From Alcanivorax borkumensis SK2 (GTDB lineage Bacteria; Pseudomonadota; Gammaproteobacteria; Pseudomonadales; Alcanivoracaceae): DNA of 64,000 nucleotides. Numbering within the stretch: position 1 is the first letter of the stretch; each line of letters begins with the position of its first letter. Below are positions 47,463 to 57,211 of the stretch, one piece after another. The stretch is taken from contig NC_008260.1 in NCBI RefSeq assembly GCF_000009365.1, positions 2,637,001 through 2,701,000 of the forward strand. Direction: 5' to 3'. Under the pieces are notes generated by a model. That model searched no databases, had not been told where the DNA came from, and saw only the letters and a list, made by a program, of their open reading frames with translations. Both the position numbers and the translations under genes were made by a program.

Positions 47463-48193
47463 AAAAATCGCTCACTTTTCTTGCCAGTATCGTCATCCTT
47501 GCCACCGCCTCACCGGCCACGGCTATGAATAAAAAGGAACCACGCTTCACCCGCATAATCGTCGACCAGCTGGAAGCCCGCGATAGCGACGACGGCACCG
47601 TGATGGCCTGGGAAGCCAGCGCCTGGCATGGCGGCGACATCAACAAGCTATTCTTCTCCACAGAAGGAGAGCGATTGATGGTGCCGGAGCACGATGACGA
47701 AGACCCCAGCACCGAAAGCGCAGAGACCCGCCTGGCCTGGAACCACGCCTTCGCCCCCTTCTGGGACGGGCAATTAGGGGTACGCCGGGACTGGCAGCCG
47801 AACGACCCCAGTCGCGACTGGGTCAGCGTAGGAGTACAAGGCATTGCGCCGTATTGGTTCGAGGTCGATGCCAACCTGTTTGTAGGCGAAGACGGCCTAA
47901 CCAACCTGCGCATAGAAGCGGAATACGAGCTGATGCTTACCCAGAGGCTGGTCCTGGTTCCCAACCTAGAGACCAACCTCTACGGCAAGGACGACGACAA
48001 ACGGGGTATCGGTAACGGCCTGACGGATATCGAAGCAGGCCTGCGATTACGCTACGAAATTCGCCGAGAAATCGCACCGTATATCGGTGTGCATTGGGAA
48101 AAGTTATACGGCGACACCGCCGACATAGCGCAGGCCAATGGCGAGAAAACCGAACAGGGCATCATCGTCGCCGGGCTGCGCATCTGGTTCTGA
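47459..48193 (+). CDS. copB: Copper-resistance outer-membrane protein CopB/PcoB
   Basis: A 244-residue protein with a Sec signal cut after PATA (about residue 21) and a barrel ending in the aromatic IVAGLRIWF. PcoB-domain blocks are FTRIIVDQLEARDSDDGTVMAWEASAWHGGDINKLFF near 32-68, QLGVRRDWQPNDPSRDWVSVGVQGIAPYWFEVDANLFVG near 104-142 and PYIGVHWEKLYGDTADIA near 207. The usual methionine-rich N-terminal region is missing, so this is a short form. It is the last gene of the copper cluster. Confidence 0.94.
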   Translation: MKKSLTFLASIVILATASPATAMNKKEPRFTRIIVDQLEARDSDDGTVMAWEASAWHGGDINKLFFSTEGERLMVPEHDDEDPSTESAETRLAWNHAFAPFWDGQLGVRRDWQPNDPSRDWVSVGVQGIAPYWFEVDANLFVGEDGLTNLRIEAEYELMLTQRLVLVPNLETNLYGKDDDKRGIGNGLTDIEAGLRLRYEIRREIAPYIGVHWEKLYGDTADIAQANGEKTEQGIIVAGLRIWF

Positions 48194-48384
48194 TATCGAC
48201 AAGCTTACCGGCAAGCGAGCCTCGCAGAGCAAGCGACCGAAGGGGCAAATTTCAATCCTGGAATTTGCCCCTCTAACGTTTCGGGCAACCGCGACATCCT
48301 CCCTCTGGAAGGCAACGGCGACAGGTGCTCGGTAAAAAAACAGACGGGGAAACGTTCCAGTTTCCTATCGAGCTGTTTGTAGCT

Positions 48385-49029
48385 TTAGCCTGAACAGCTA
48401 TCGTATTCTTCAGTTTCCAGAGTGCGCAGCTCGCTGTTGTCCTGAATCTGAATATCCAGATCCCGCAGATGGCCATCACCGATACCGTAAATCCAGCCGT
48501 GAATGGTCAACGCCTGATCACGGCGCCAAGCTTCCTGCACCACCGTGGTATTCGACACATTGATTACCTGCCGAGCAACGTTCAATTCGCACATCTTGTC
48601 CAAGCGTGCCTGGTCATCGAGCCCGGCCAGGTTCTTGCGATTACGCAAGTACAGTTCACGCACTTGGCGCAGCCAATTATCGATCAAGCCATGGGGCTCA
48701 TCCTCCATGGAGGCCTTCACCCCACCACATCCATAATGGCCCACCACCATGATGTGTTTCACCTTTAAAACATCCACGGCGAACTGCAACACCGATAGCA
48801 GATTCAAATCCGTATGGTTAACCAGGTTAGCCACATTGCGATGAACGAATAGCTCACCGGGCATCATGCCCACCACTTCATTGGCAGGCACCCGGGAGTC
48901 CGCACAACCGATCCACAAATATTCAGGGTTCTGTTGCGCCCCCAGGGCTTTGAAAAACCCGGGGTGGCGCTCTTCGATTTCGTGGCGCCATTTTTCGTTG
49001 TTGGAAAACAAATCAGGTAGGGATTTCAT
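48385..49029 (-). CDS. can: Beta-class carbonic anhydrase
   Basis: A 214-residue zinc enzyme hydrating CO2 to bicarbonate. The zinc ligands are in CADSRVPA (Cys and Asp, about 42-44) and HYGCGGVKA (His and Cys, about 98-101), with the usual NWLRQVRELYLRN near 118-130 and WIYGIGDGHLRDL near 180. It is convergent with copB and stands alone. Confidence 0.96.
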   Translation of the reverse strand: MKSLPDLFSNNEKWRHEIEERHPGFFKALGAQQNPEYLWIGCADSRVPANEVVGMMPGELFVHRNVANLVNHTDLNLLSVLQFAVDVLKVKHIMVVGHYGCGGVKASMEDEPHGLIDNWLRQVRELYLRNRKNLAGLDDQARLDKMCELNVARQVINVSNTTVVQEAWRRDQALTIHGWIYGIGDGHLRDLDIQIQDNSELRTLETEEYDSCSG

Positions 49030-49085
49030 CGTTCCTCGCTTTTTTGCGCATTCACTCTACAGGCAGCCCGCAACCTATCGGCGCG

Positions 49086-50099
49086 CTAGCCCCCTGTCAT
49101 ATTCATAAACCGTACCAACTGCTCACCCGGCTCCAGGCTGAAGTCGTGGCGCTCGGGCTTGATGGCCATGGCATCCACAATGGCTTCGCGAAGAGGAGTA
49201 TCGTCATCCGGATAGGCGCGCAGCACCGCGCGTAAATCCACACTGTGCTCATGGCCTAGGCACAAAAGCATACGCCCCTCGGCCGTAATCCGCACTCGAT
49301 TACACAAATGGCAAAAGTTTTGTGAGTGGGGTGAAATAAAGCCGATGCGACTGTTACTCCCGGGCGCTTGCCAGTAGCGTGACGGCCCTCCCGTTTTTTC
49401 TGCCAGCGGCACCAATTCAAGCCGTGCAGACAGCTGTTCACGCAGCTCCGCCGAGGACACAAAGGCCAGTTCCCGGTCGTGTTCGGTGATCTGCCCGAGA
49501 GGCATCTCCTCAATAAAGGAAATATCCAAGCCCCGCGCTAGAGCGAAATCTACCAGCGCCGGCACCTCGTCGTGATTACGGCCTCGCATGATCACGCTGT
49601 TGAGTTTGATGCGTTCAAAACCGGCGGCCCTGGCCGCATCGATTCCTGCCAGCACTTGAACCAAATTCCCGGTACGGGTAAGCGCCTTGAATCGCTCCGG
49701 ATCCAGCGAATCCAGGCTGATATTCAGCCGATTGAGCCCGGCAGCCTTCAGGGCCACCGCGTGCCGAGTCAGCCCAGCCCCATTGGTGGTCATATTCAGT
49801 TCACGCAGGCCCTCGATGGCACCAATATCGCGCACCAAATGCGCCACATCACGGCGCACTAACGGCTCGCCGCCAGTTAACCGAATACGCTTGACCCCCA
49901 ACCGCACTAGCACCCGGGCCAACCGACTCATCTCCTCCAGAGTCAGCACCTGATCGCGGGGCACAAAGGTCATATCCTCCGCCATACAGTACACACAGCG
50001 AAAATCACAGCGGTCCGTCACCGACAGCCGCACATAATCAATGGCGCGCCCGAAGCGGTCCTGCAGGACTGGATTGTCGGTGGAAACATCAGCATTCAT
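49086..50099 (-). CDS. moaA: GTP 3',8-cyclase MoaA
   Basis: A 337-residue radical-SAM enzyme that begins molybdopterin synthesis. The N-terminal cluster motif is CDFRCVYC (about 32-39), followed by [10 protein letters not shown] near 77 and a C-terminal cluster [18 protein letters not shown] near 262-279. The protein ends with ...RFMNMTGG, matching the Gly-Gly tail of MoaA. No other molybdopterin genes are in the window. Confidence 0.96.
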   Translation of the reverse strand: MNADVSTDNPVLQDRFGRAIDYVRLSVTDRCDFRCVYCMAEDMTFVPRDQVLTLEEMSRLARVLVRLGVKRIRLTGGEPLVRRDVAHLVRDIGAIEGLRELNMTTNGAGLTRHAVALKAAGLNRLNISLDSLDPERFKALTRTGNLVQVLAGIDAARAAGFERIKLNSVIMRGRNHDEVPALVDFALARGLDISFIEEMPLGQITEHDRELAFVSSAELREQLSARLELVPLAEKTGGPSRYWQAPGSNSRIGFISPHSQNFCHLCNRVRITAEGRMLLCLGHEHSVDLRAVLRAYPDDDTPLREAIVDAMAIKPERHDFSLEPGEQLVRFMNMTGG

Positions 50100-50302
50100 G
50101 CCGCTACTGTAGCAAATGCGGGGCCAACCTGGGCAAGCGACTCCTCCTAACGCCCGTCGGGCCAGGCTAGCTCCAGTTGGTCAGGCCCTTGCCGGTCTTG
50201 TTAGAATGTCCGCCGACCTGAATACAGAACGCGGTCAGGCCACTCAAGCGTCATGACCGACACGTTCCTTATTCCGAATTCATCTACCCCTAAAGGGTTT
50301 CC

Positions 50303-50791
50303 ATGCAAATTTCTGAAAATGCCGTAGTGTCCATCCACTACACCCTGACCAACAACGCCGGTGAAACCATCGATTCTTCCATTGAGCGTGGCGAGCCCTT
50401 GGCGTACCTGCACGGCGCCGGCAACATCATTCCGGGCCTGGAAAATGCCCTGCTAGGCAAAGTCTCTGGCGACAAGCTGGATGTCACGGTTACTCCGGAA
50501 GAAGGCTACGGCGAGCGTCACGAGCAGCTGATTCAGCAGGTGCCGAAGACTGCCTTTGAAGGCAACGAAGACAACCTGCAGCCAGGTATGCAGTTCCAGG
50601 CGCAAACCGAAGCGGGCGATCGCGTTTTCACCATCACCGCCATTGATGGCGATGAAGTGACCGTCGATGGTAACCACCCACTGGCAGGTGAAACGCTGAA
50701 CTTCGCCGTGGAAGTGACTGACGTACGCGAAGCGTCCGACGAAGAAAAAGAGCACGGCCACGTACACGGCCCGGAAGGTCACGATCACTGA
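50303..50791 (+). CDS. slyD: FKBP-type peptidyl-prolyl isomerase SlyD
   Basis: A 162-residue isomerase and chaperone of the SlyD class. The FKBP core starts VSIHYTLTNNAGETIDSS and is split by the IF flap (VTPEEGYGERHEQLIQQVPKTAF). The short tail GHVHGPEGHDH holds several histidines, a reduced version of the long metal-binding tail of E. coli SlyD that serves nickel delivery. A terminator follows. Confidence 0.95.
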   Translation: MQISENAVVSIHYTLTNNAGETIDSSIERGEPLAYLHGAGNIIPGLENALLGKVSGDKLDVTVTPEEGYGERHEQLIQQVPKTAFEGNEDNLQPGMQFQAQTEAGDRVFTITAIDGDEVTVDGNHPLAGETLNFAVEVTDVREASDEEKEHGHVHGPEGHDH

Positions 50792-50811
50792 TCGCTGACG
50801 GCTCGCAGAAA

Positions 50812-50838
50812 AGAGGCTCCTACGGGAGCCTTTTTTTA
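50812..50838 (+). terminator. Rho-independent terminator of slyD
   Basis: AGGCTCC and GGGAGCCT form a tight stem over TAC and are followed by seven T bases. Confidence 0.92.
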
Positions 50839-50932
50839 CCGCTCTACGGCGGCAACAGGTTGGCACTGCAGGCCTCCTACATCGTCCCGTCTTGGTATAT
50901 CCTTGGCTCTTCGCTCCCACCCGAATATCCGT

Positions 50933-51724
50933 ATGACCCACCCCGGCCCCATTGGCGTCTTCGACTCTGGCATCGGCGGCTTGTCCATCGCCCGCCGCAT
51001 TCGCGAACTGCTGCCCCACGAAAACCTGCTCTATGTGGCGGACTCTGTTCATGCGCCCTACGGAGAAAAGGCCGAGCATTACATTCAGCAACGGGCAGAT
51101 ACGATTACCCGGTTTCTCATAGACAATAACGCGAAAGCCATCGTGGTGGCCTGCAATACCGCCACCGTCTCGGCTATTCGGCAGCTGCGTGCCGATTACA
51201 CCCTGCCCATCATCGGCGTGGAACCAGGCATTAAACCCGCCGCCCTGAAAAGCAAAAGTGGCGTTATCGGGGTACTGGCCACCAGTCAGACCCTAAAAAG
51301 CGAGTCCTTCAACAATTTGAGCCGGCTATTCTCAGAAAGTGTATGTGTGGAAATCCAGCCCTGCCCCGGGCTGGTTGAACAAATTGAAGTGCTCGATTTG
51401 GACAGTGAAAAAACACAAGCACTGGTGGCCCGCTATGTGGCCCCACTGATTGAAAAAGGCGCAGATCATATTGTCCTGGGCTGTACGCATTATGCGTTTT
51501 TGGCACCGGTGATTCGTCGCATTGCTGGGGCGGGAATCCAGGTCGTTAACACCGACATAGCCGTGGCCCGAGAGACCCTTCGGCGCCTGCAAAACGCTAA
51601 CCGCCTTTCTACCAGCGTGGCCCCCGGGCAAATGGCATTCTGGAGCAGTGCGGCCAACGAACTGGCGGATCAACAAATTAAACGCTTGTGGGACGGCAGC
51701 GTAACGATAAACACGATGCGCTAA
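50933..51724 (+). CDS. murI: Glutamate racemase
   Basis: A 263-residue enzyme making D-glutamate for peptidoglycan. It begins GPIGVFDSGIGGLSIARRI, has VVACNTATVSAIRQLR (first catalytic cysteine, about 74) and IVLGCTHYAFLAPVI (second cysteine, about 184). The ATG at 50933 is chosen over the upstream TTG at 50903. Its position next to slyD and in front of a B12 gene has no clear functional link. Confidence 0.95.
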   Translation: MTHPGPIGVFDSGIGGLSIARRIRELLPHENLLYVADSVHAPYGEKAEHYIQQRADTITRFLIDNNAKAIVVACNTATVSAIRQLRADYTLPIIGVEPGIKPAALKSKSGVIGVLATSQTLKSESFNNLSRLFSESVCVEIQPCPGLVEQIEVLDLDSEKTQALVARYVAPLIEKGADHIVLGCTHYAFLAPVIRRIAGAGIQVVNTDIAVARETLRRLQNANRLSTSVAPGQMAFWSSAANELADQQIKRLWDGSVTINTMR

Positions 51725-51821
51725 TCGGTGTATTGCTCGAATCTTTAGGCAACGAAACGTTACTGAAAAAATACAGGGCGCCCGGTTTGGCGCTGAGAAA
51801 AAGTCAGGCACGCTATTCGAG

Positions 51822-53267
51822 CTAGCTCCCCATGCATTGCTTTAACCGCGTCATATCCAAGTGTTCCTCCAGCATATCGGCCAGGCGATCCAGCTGTTGC
51901 TCTCGATGGACCGCATAATCCACACTGCGCTGGCTTTTCAGGCCCGCCCATTCGAGTATGGTATTGCAACTGTCGGGAACATCAAACAGGCCATGCAGGT
52001 AACACCCCATCACCCGCCCATCCTCGCTCATGGCGCCATCATCCCTACCCTCCAGAACCAGCATAGGATGCTTTAATGCTTCGCCCTGAGTAAGGCCATT
52101 GTGGATTTCATACCCGCGAATCAGGGTGTCAGCGGCAACAAAACGGCCTTCGACATTTCGTAGCTGTTTACCGGAAATCAATCGAGTGGTCATGGATAAC
52201 CAGCCAAGCCCGGCACTACTTCCCGCATCACTTTCTAACCCCTCCGGGTCGTCGATGCGCTCTCCCAACATTTGAAAGCCACCACAAATGCCTAGCACTT
52301 TGCCGCCGTAACGCAGGTGCTTTTCGATCTGCTTGTCCCAGCCCTGCTGGCGCAGGAAAGCCAAATCCGCACGGGTAGCCTTGCTGCCCGGCAGAATGAT
52401 CAGGTCTGCCGACGGCCAAGCCTCCCCCATCTTTACGAATTGCAAATTCACCTGCGGATGTAATCGCAGAGGGTCAAAGTCGTTGTGGTTACTCATACGC
52501 GGCAACAGAGGCACCACCACATTGAAAGCACCCACGTCATGCGCGCCCTGTTCATCCACCGCATCTTCCGCATCCAGAGTCAGGCCATGCAAATAAGGCA
52601 ACACCCCAAACACTGGCTTGCCAGTACGCTCCTCCAACCAATCCAGCCCACCCTGCAATAAAGACAGGTCGCCACGAAAACGATTAATCACAAACCCCAG
52701 GGTTCGTTTTTGTTCACTTTCAGACAGTAAATCCAGGGTACCGGTAAGATGCGCAAAGACACCGCCGCGATCAATATCCGCCACCACAATCACCGGGCAG
52801 TCCACCCTTTCGGCAAACCCCATGTTAGCGATGTCGTTATCTCGCAGATTAATCTCCGCCGGGCTGCCAGCGCCTTCAGCGATGATCACATCAAACCGGG
52901 AAGACAAGTCCTGCCAGGCCGCCAGCACCGCCTCACTGGCGGTGTTCTTGTAGGCGTGATAATCCAGTGCCTGCATATTGCCCAACACCTTGCCGCGAAT
53001 AATAACCTGGGCGCCCATATCCGTTTGTGGCTTGAGCAATACAGGGTTCATGTCACTGTGCGGCGCGACCCCGCAAGCCAACGCCTGCAACGCGGTAGAA
53101 CGACCAATCTCACCCCCATCCACGGTCACAGCACTGTTCAGTGCCATGTTCTGCGGTTTAAACGGCGCCACCGAATATCCACGCCGGGCAAACCAGCGGC
53201 ACAACGCCGCGACCACCGTGCTCTTTCCCGCATCCGATGTGCAGCCTTGCACCATCAGAGTCGCCAC
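51822..53267 (-). CDS. cobQ: Cobyric acid synthase
   Basis: A 481-residue glutamine-dependent amidotransferase that amidates four side chains of adenosylcobyrinic a,c-diamide. The synthetase domain opens [22 protein letters not shown] and includes [23 protein letters not shown]. The glutaminase domain (about 250-440) has [14 protein letters not shown] and the nucleophile cysteine in [12 protein letters not shown] (about 333). It is the last gene of the leftward riboswitch-controlled cluster, 121 bases after cobO. Confidence 0.96.
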   Translation of the reverse strand: MATLMVQGCTSDAGKSTVVAALCRWFARRGYSVAPFKPQNMALNSAVTVDGGEIGRSTALQALACGVAPHSDMNPVLLKPQTDMGAQVIIRGKVLGNMQALDYHAYKNTASEAVLAAWQDLSSRFDVIIAEGAGSPAEINLRDNDIANMGFAERVDCPVIVVADIDRGGVFAHLTGTLDLLSESEQKRTLGFVINRFRGDLSLLQGGLDWLEERTGKPVFGVLPYLHGLTLDAEDAVDEQGAHDVGAFNVVVPLLPRMSNHNDFDPLRLHPQVNLQFVKMGEAWPSADLIILPGSKATRADLAFLRQQGWDKQIEKHLRYGGKVLGICGGFQMLGERIDDPEGLESDAGSSAGLGWLSMTTRLISGKQLRNVEGRFVAADTLIRGYEIHNGLTQGEALKHPMLVLEGRDDGAMSEDGRVMGCYLHGLFDVPDSCNTILEWAGLKSQRSVDYAVHREQQLDRLADMLEEHLDMTRLKQCMGS

Positions 53268-53388
53268 GGAGAAAACCTTACCTTGAACGTTACAATCTCA
53301 AACTTGAAGCGCAACCCAGCACCTACAGTGACCTTGCCGGCCCACTCGCCCCGTATTTTTTCCGAACATTTGAACGTCAAAAGGCCCT

Positions 53389-54000
53389 TCACAGCTCGAC
53401 GCCCTTCTGCGCTCGAACTCCTAAATCCTTAAACGCATGCTTCACCACTTTCATTTCCGTAACGGTATCGGCGAGTTCGATTAATTGTTTGGGAGCATAG
53501 CGACCGGTGACAATGGCGTGCTGCATGGCCGGGCGGTTTTGCAGGTCGTCCAGCACCCGGTCTAAATCCAGGTATTCGTAACGAAGAGCAATATTGAGCT
53601 CATCGAGCAACACCATGTGATAGCTGTCGTCGCGCAGCATGGCACGGGCAATCTCCCACGCAGCACCGGCTGCCGCCACGTCCCGCTCGCGGTCCTGGGT
53701 ATCCCAGGTATAGCCTTCCCCCATCACGTGGTAATCCACGTTCGGCTGATCACGGAAAAAGGCGTCTTCTCCGGTACTGAACGCCCCTTTAATAAACTGC
53801 ACCACGCCCACTTTCATGCCATGGCCCAATGCTCTGGCCAGCATGCCAAAACCGGAACTGCTTTTTCCTTTGCCCGGCCCGGTGAGCACCAGAAGAATGC
53901 CCTGATCCTTATCCGCGCGAGCAATCCGTTGCTGCATGATTTCCTGTTTCTTTGCCATGCGGTAAGCATGGCGCTCTGGGGTTTTCGCATCATCACGCAT
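53389..54000 (-). CDS. cobO: Corrinoid adenosyltransferase
   Basis: A 203-residue CobA/CobO-type ATP:co(I)rrinoid adenosyltransferase. The P-loop is LTGPGKGKSSSGFGMLARALGHG (about 38-58), followed by VVQFIKGAF, VLLDELNIALRYEYLD near 126 and ITGRYAPKQLIELADTVTEM near 163. It adenosylates corrinoids during synthesis and salvage. The ATG at 54000 overlaps the cobB end by eight bases; an in-frame ATG at 54027 would add nine residues. Confidence 0.95.
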   Translation of the reverse strand: MRDDAKTPERHAYRMAKKQEIMQQRIARADKDQGILLVLTGPGKGKSSSGFGMLARALGHGMKVGVVQFIKGAFSTGEDAFFRDQPNVDYHVMGEGYTWDTQDRERDVAAAGAAWEIARAMLRDDSYHMVLLDELNIALRYEYLDLDRVLDDLQNRPAMQHAIVTGRYAPKQLIELADTVTEMKVVKHAFKDLGVRAQKGVEL

Positions 54001-55369
54001 GGTCGTGTCCTGTTCGAGAAGGGGCATTGTGATCAGGGGAAAGTGTGTCGGTGCGGAATTGTCCGCTAAAAATATCCGCCACAATCTGCGGAGCCGAAGG
54101 GAAATAGCCATGAAAGAAACTCGCCACCAGGCCCTTGTCCTGATAAACCGCTTCGCCTTCTGTACCTGTTTGCTTGCGGCTAAAAATGGCCGGCGTCAGT
54201 GGCGTGGACAAACTGCCGTGGTGGAAAGTATGCCCGCGAAGTTCACCTCGCGGCGTTACCAGCGCCTGCATTCCCAGCCCGTGCCGTTTCTTGGTCAAAA
54301 ACGCTTCACCCGGCAACAGCCCGAAACCGGCATGGCGCTTTTCATCACCGTCTACCAACGTTGCCATACAACTCATTAACCCACCGCACTCCGCCAGAAT
54401 CGGTTTGCCCGCATGGTGATGATCTCGAATGGCCTCACCCATGGCCGTATTCATGGCCAGCGTTTCACCGTGCAGTTCCGGGTAACCGCCCGGTAGCCAT
54501 AGCGCGTCCACCTCGGGCAATGTCGTGTCTTGCAACGGGGAAAAGAACGTCAGCGCGGCTCCCAGCTCACGAAGCAAATCAAGATTGGCAGGGTAAATAA
54601 ACGCGAAAGCCGCATCCCGAGCGATACCAATGCGACACCCCTTCAGCAAAGCAGGCAATGGCGCAGGCGCGGCGGCGGAAAAACTCACCGCGTGTGGAAG
54701 TCGATCCAAGCCCGCGTCTTGCAACACCGCCGCCGCCTCATCCAAAAGCGTATCCAGATCCGCCAACTCATTCGCTTGCACCAGCCCAAGGTGCCGTTCG
54801 GGTAATGTCATGGCCGCGTGCCGTGGCACCGAGCCCAGCAAGGTCATGCCCGCAGGCATCCCTTCACGTACCAAGTCACCATGACGCTGGCTCGCCACCC
54901 GGTTGGCAATAACCTCATTCACCACCAGGTCATCGCGGTAACTGGCCAGCCCCAAAGCGATCGCACCGAAGGTTTGCGCCATGCCCCAGGAATCAATCAC
55001 TGGCAACGCCGGGATACCTGCCAACACCGCCAGATCAGCACTGGAGGGAGTGCCATCAAATAGCCCCATGGCGCCTTCTACCAGAATCAAATCCGCCTCT
55101 TCTGCAGCCTGGGCCAGGCGCCAACGGCACTCCTCCTCACCGGTCATCCACGGTTGTAGCTGGTAAACCGGCGCACCGCTGGCCTGTTCCAGAATCATGG
55201 GATCCAGATAGTCCGGCCCGAACTTAAACACACGAACCCGACGCCCCGCATTGCGGTGCAACCTGGCCAGTGCGGCGGTAATCAGTGATTTTCCCTGACC
55301 GGACCCCGGCGCGCTAATCAGCGCTGCCGGCACCGAGGCATTAAATAAGGTTGTCATCGGGTGGCTCAT
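53993..55369 (-). CDS. cobB: Cobyrinic acid a,c-diamide synthase
   Basis: A 458-residue enzyme adding two amide groups to the corrin ring. The ATPase half begins AALISAPGSGQGKSLITAALARLH and has EGAMGLFDG near 95; the glutaminase half (about 245-440) has ILAECGGLMSCMATL (catalytic cysteine about 331) and FFHGYFPS near 432. The full name is hydrogenobyrinic or cobyrinic acid a,c-diamide synthase, and which substrate is used depends on the aerobic or anaerobic route, which the window does not decide. Confidence 0.95.
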   Translation of the reverse strand: MSHPMTTLFNASVPAALISAPGSGQGKSLITAALARLHRNAGRRVRVFKFGPDYLDPMILEQASGAPVYQLQPWMTGEEECRWRLAQAAEEADLILVEGAMGLFDGTPSSADLAVLAGIPALPVIDSWGMAQTFGAIALGLASYRDDLVVNEVIANRVASQRHGDLVREGMPAGMTLLGSVPRHAAMTLPERHLGLVQANELADLDTLLDEAAAVLQDAGLDRLPHAVSFSAAAPAPLPALLKGCRIGIARDAAFAFIYPANLDLLRELGAALTFFSPLQDTTLPEVDALWLPGGYPELHGETLAMNTAMGEAIRDHHHAGKPILAECGGLMSCMATLVDGDEKRHAGFGLLPGEAFLTKKRHGLGMQALVTPRGELRGHTFHHGSLSTPLTPAIFSRKQTGTEGEAVYQDKGLVASFFHGYFPSAPQIVADIFSGQFRTDTLSPDHNAPSRTGHDHA

Positions 55370-55413
55370 TCTCGTTTATTTTCCTCGCTCGTAAAGCGTT
55401 ATCCAGAGGCGGC

Positions 55414-56178
55414 CTAACCCGGCACAAAGACCGGCGCACCGTTCACGTGAGCCACCACCAGTTTCTGGTCGTAAAGACGCTCCAGAGCCTCCGGCACCAG
55501 CATCGCTTCCGCCGGGCCAGAACAGCACTCACCGTCCGGATAGAGCAGCAGTAAATGATCACACCAACGGGCCGCAAGGTTCAGATCGTGCAGGCACATA
55601 AACACCGCAGCACCGTTATCTGCCTGTTGATTGAGCAACGCCATGACGGCCACTTGATGATGCAAGTCCAGATGATTCGTTGGTTCATCCGCCAGCCAAA
55701 TCGTCGGCTGTTGGGTGAGCGCCGTGGCAATGGAAACCCGCTGACGCTCGCCGCCGGATAAGGTGCTCACCAGCCGATCCTCGAGTAGCGTCAACGACAC
55801 CGCCGACAAGGCCTCATGGGCCAGGTGGATATCCTCGGCGCTCTCCCGCTGCCAGGCAGACAGAAAAGGGTGGCGGCCAATCAATACCGTTTCCATCACC
55901 GTGGCGGGAAAGCTGTCTTGACGCTCTTGGAACACGACAGCCAGCTGCCGAGCTACCTCCCGGCGCGACAGATGAGTTAACGGTGTGCCATTGAGTACCA
56001 CCCGGCCGCGTCGGGGGGCGCGCAACCCGGCCAGGGTATGCAGCAGTGTCGTTTTACCCGCTCCGTTCGGCCCCAGCACCCCCCAACGCTGGCCGGATTT
56101 CACCTGCAGACTAAGCGGATCACCATCCCCGCGACCGGGGATGTCGATAACCAGATGTTCAATGTCCAGCACCGCCAT
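55414..56178 (-). CDS. btuD: Cobalamin ABC importer ATP-binding protein
   Basis: A 254-residue ABC ATPase with Walker A GPNGAGKTT (about 36), the Q-loop VVFQERQDSFP near 90, the signature LSGGERQRVSIATAL near 138, Walker B WLADEPTNHLDL near 160 and a H-loop CLHDLN near 190. It belongs to the FecE/BtuD group. The ATG at 56178 is chosen by family alignment inside a longer frame. Context with btuC and btuF assigns the substrate. Confidence 0.93.
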   Translation of the reverse strand: MAVLDIEHLVIDIPGRGDGDPLSLQVKSGQRWGVLGPNGAGKTTLLHTLAGLRAPRRGRVVLNGTPLTHLSRREVARQLAVVFQERQDSFPATVMETVLIGRHPFLSAWQRESAEDIHLAHEALSAVSLTLLEDRLVSTLSGGERQRVSIATALTQQPTIWLADEPTNHLDLHHQVAVMALLNQQADNGAAVFMCLHDLNLAARWCDHLLLLYPDGECCSGPAEAMLVPEALERLYDQKLVVAHVNGAPVFVPG

Positions 56179-56230
56179 GGCGCTCTCCGTTTCGGTGACA
56201 CAGGTTCCGGGCGATGCCGTCCCCAATCAA

Positions 56231-57211
56231 TCAGCGATTGCGATGCAACAAGAACAGGAAAGTGGGCACCCCCAATAGGGCCGTAATTACCCCCACAGGC
56301 AGCTGCTCAGGAGCCATCACCGTACGCGCCAGAGTATCGGCCACGGTCAGCAAGGTACCCCCCGCCAAAACACTGGCGGGCAAGATAATGCGCTGATCAT
56401 TACCCAACTGTAGCCGCAGCATATGCGGCACAATCAGGCCGACAAACCCCACACTCCCGGCCGTGGTCACCGCCACCGCCGTCAACAGACTGGCCAAGAC
56501 ATACACCAGCCACTCCAACGGCTTCACCGCAATACCCAAGGCCGCGGCCTGTAACGGCCCCCTCGCCAACACATTCAGGCTACGCCCCAGTGGCAGGGTC
56601 AGCAGCACCGCGATAATCATCACTAACCAGGCTGCGTAAGGAGCGCGGGCGTAGCTCAAGTCTCCCATTAACCAATACAGCATGCCCGGCAACCGATCCG
56701 CAGGGCTCATGGTCAACATAAAGGTAATTACCGCGCCCCAACCGGCGGCCACCACAACGCCCGTCAGCAACAGTCTGGTCGGGGTCCAGCCGCCCCCGCC
56801 TTGCGCCAAACCAAACACCAACAAGGTAGATAGCAAAGCACCGGCAAACGCCGAGCCGGACACTAACGCCAAGCCGCCACCAATCAACATGGCACCCAGC
56901 GCGCCCACCGCAGCCCCCCCGGAAATACCCAGCACATAGGGGTCCGCCAGCGGATTACGCAACAACACCTGCATCAGCGCCCCGGCCAGGGCTAGCAGCC
57001 CCCCCGTGGAGAACGCCGCCAGCGCACGGGGCGCGCGCAACGACATAATCAGTTCCCGATGCAGGTCACTACCGCCACCGCTCGCCACAGCCCACAGATC
57101 CTGCAGTGAAATCGATACACTGCCCACCGCCACCGACAGTAATAACGCCAACAGCCCCAGGGCCGTCAGCGCGAATAAGGTAGCAAGCGTCGGCGACTTA
57201 ATGGCGAGCAC
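56231..57211 (-). CDS. btuC: Cobalamin ABC importer permease
   Basis: A roughly 326-residue FecCD-family permease with about ten membrane segments. Typical strings are LRAPRALAAFSTGGLLALAGALMQVLLRNPLADPYVLGISGG (residues about 56-97), YWLMGDLSYA near 180 and GFVGLIVPHMLRL near 258. The start is uncertain: GTG at 57211 follows GGAAAG and gives the E. coli-like length, whereas GTG at 57217 and 57247 are also open. It overlaps the btuF end by about 14 bases. Confidence 0.92.
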   Translation of the reverse strand: MLAIKSPTLATLFALTALGLLALLLSVAVGSVSISLQDLWAVASGGGSDLHRELIMSLRAPRALAAFSTGGLLALAGALMQVLLRNPLADPYVLGISGGAAVGALGAMLIGGGLALVSGSAFAGALLSTLLVFGLAQGGGGWTPTRLLLTGVVVAAGWGAVITFMLTMSPADRLPGMLYWLMGDLSYARAPYAAWLVMIIAVLLTLPLGRSLNVLARGPLQAAALGIAVKPLEWLVYVLASLLTAVAVTTAGSVGFVGLIVPHMLRLQLGNDQRIILPASVLAGGTLLTVADTLARTVMAPEQLPVGVITALLGVPTFLFLLHRNR

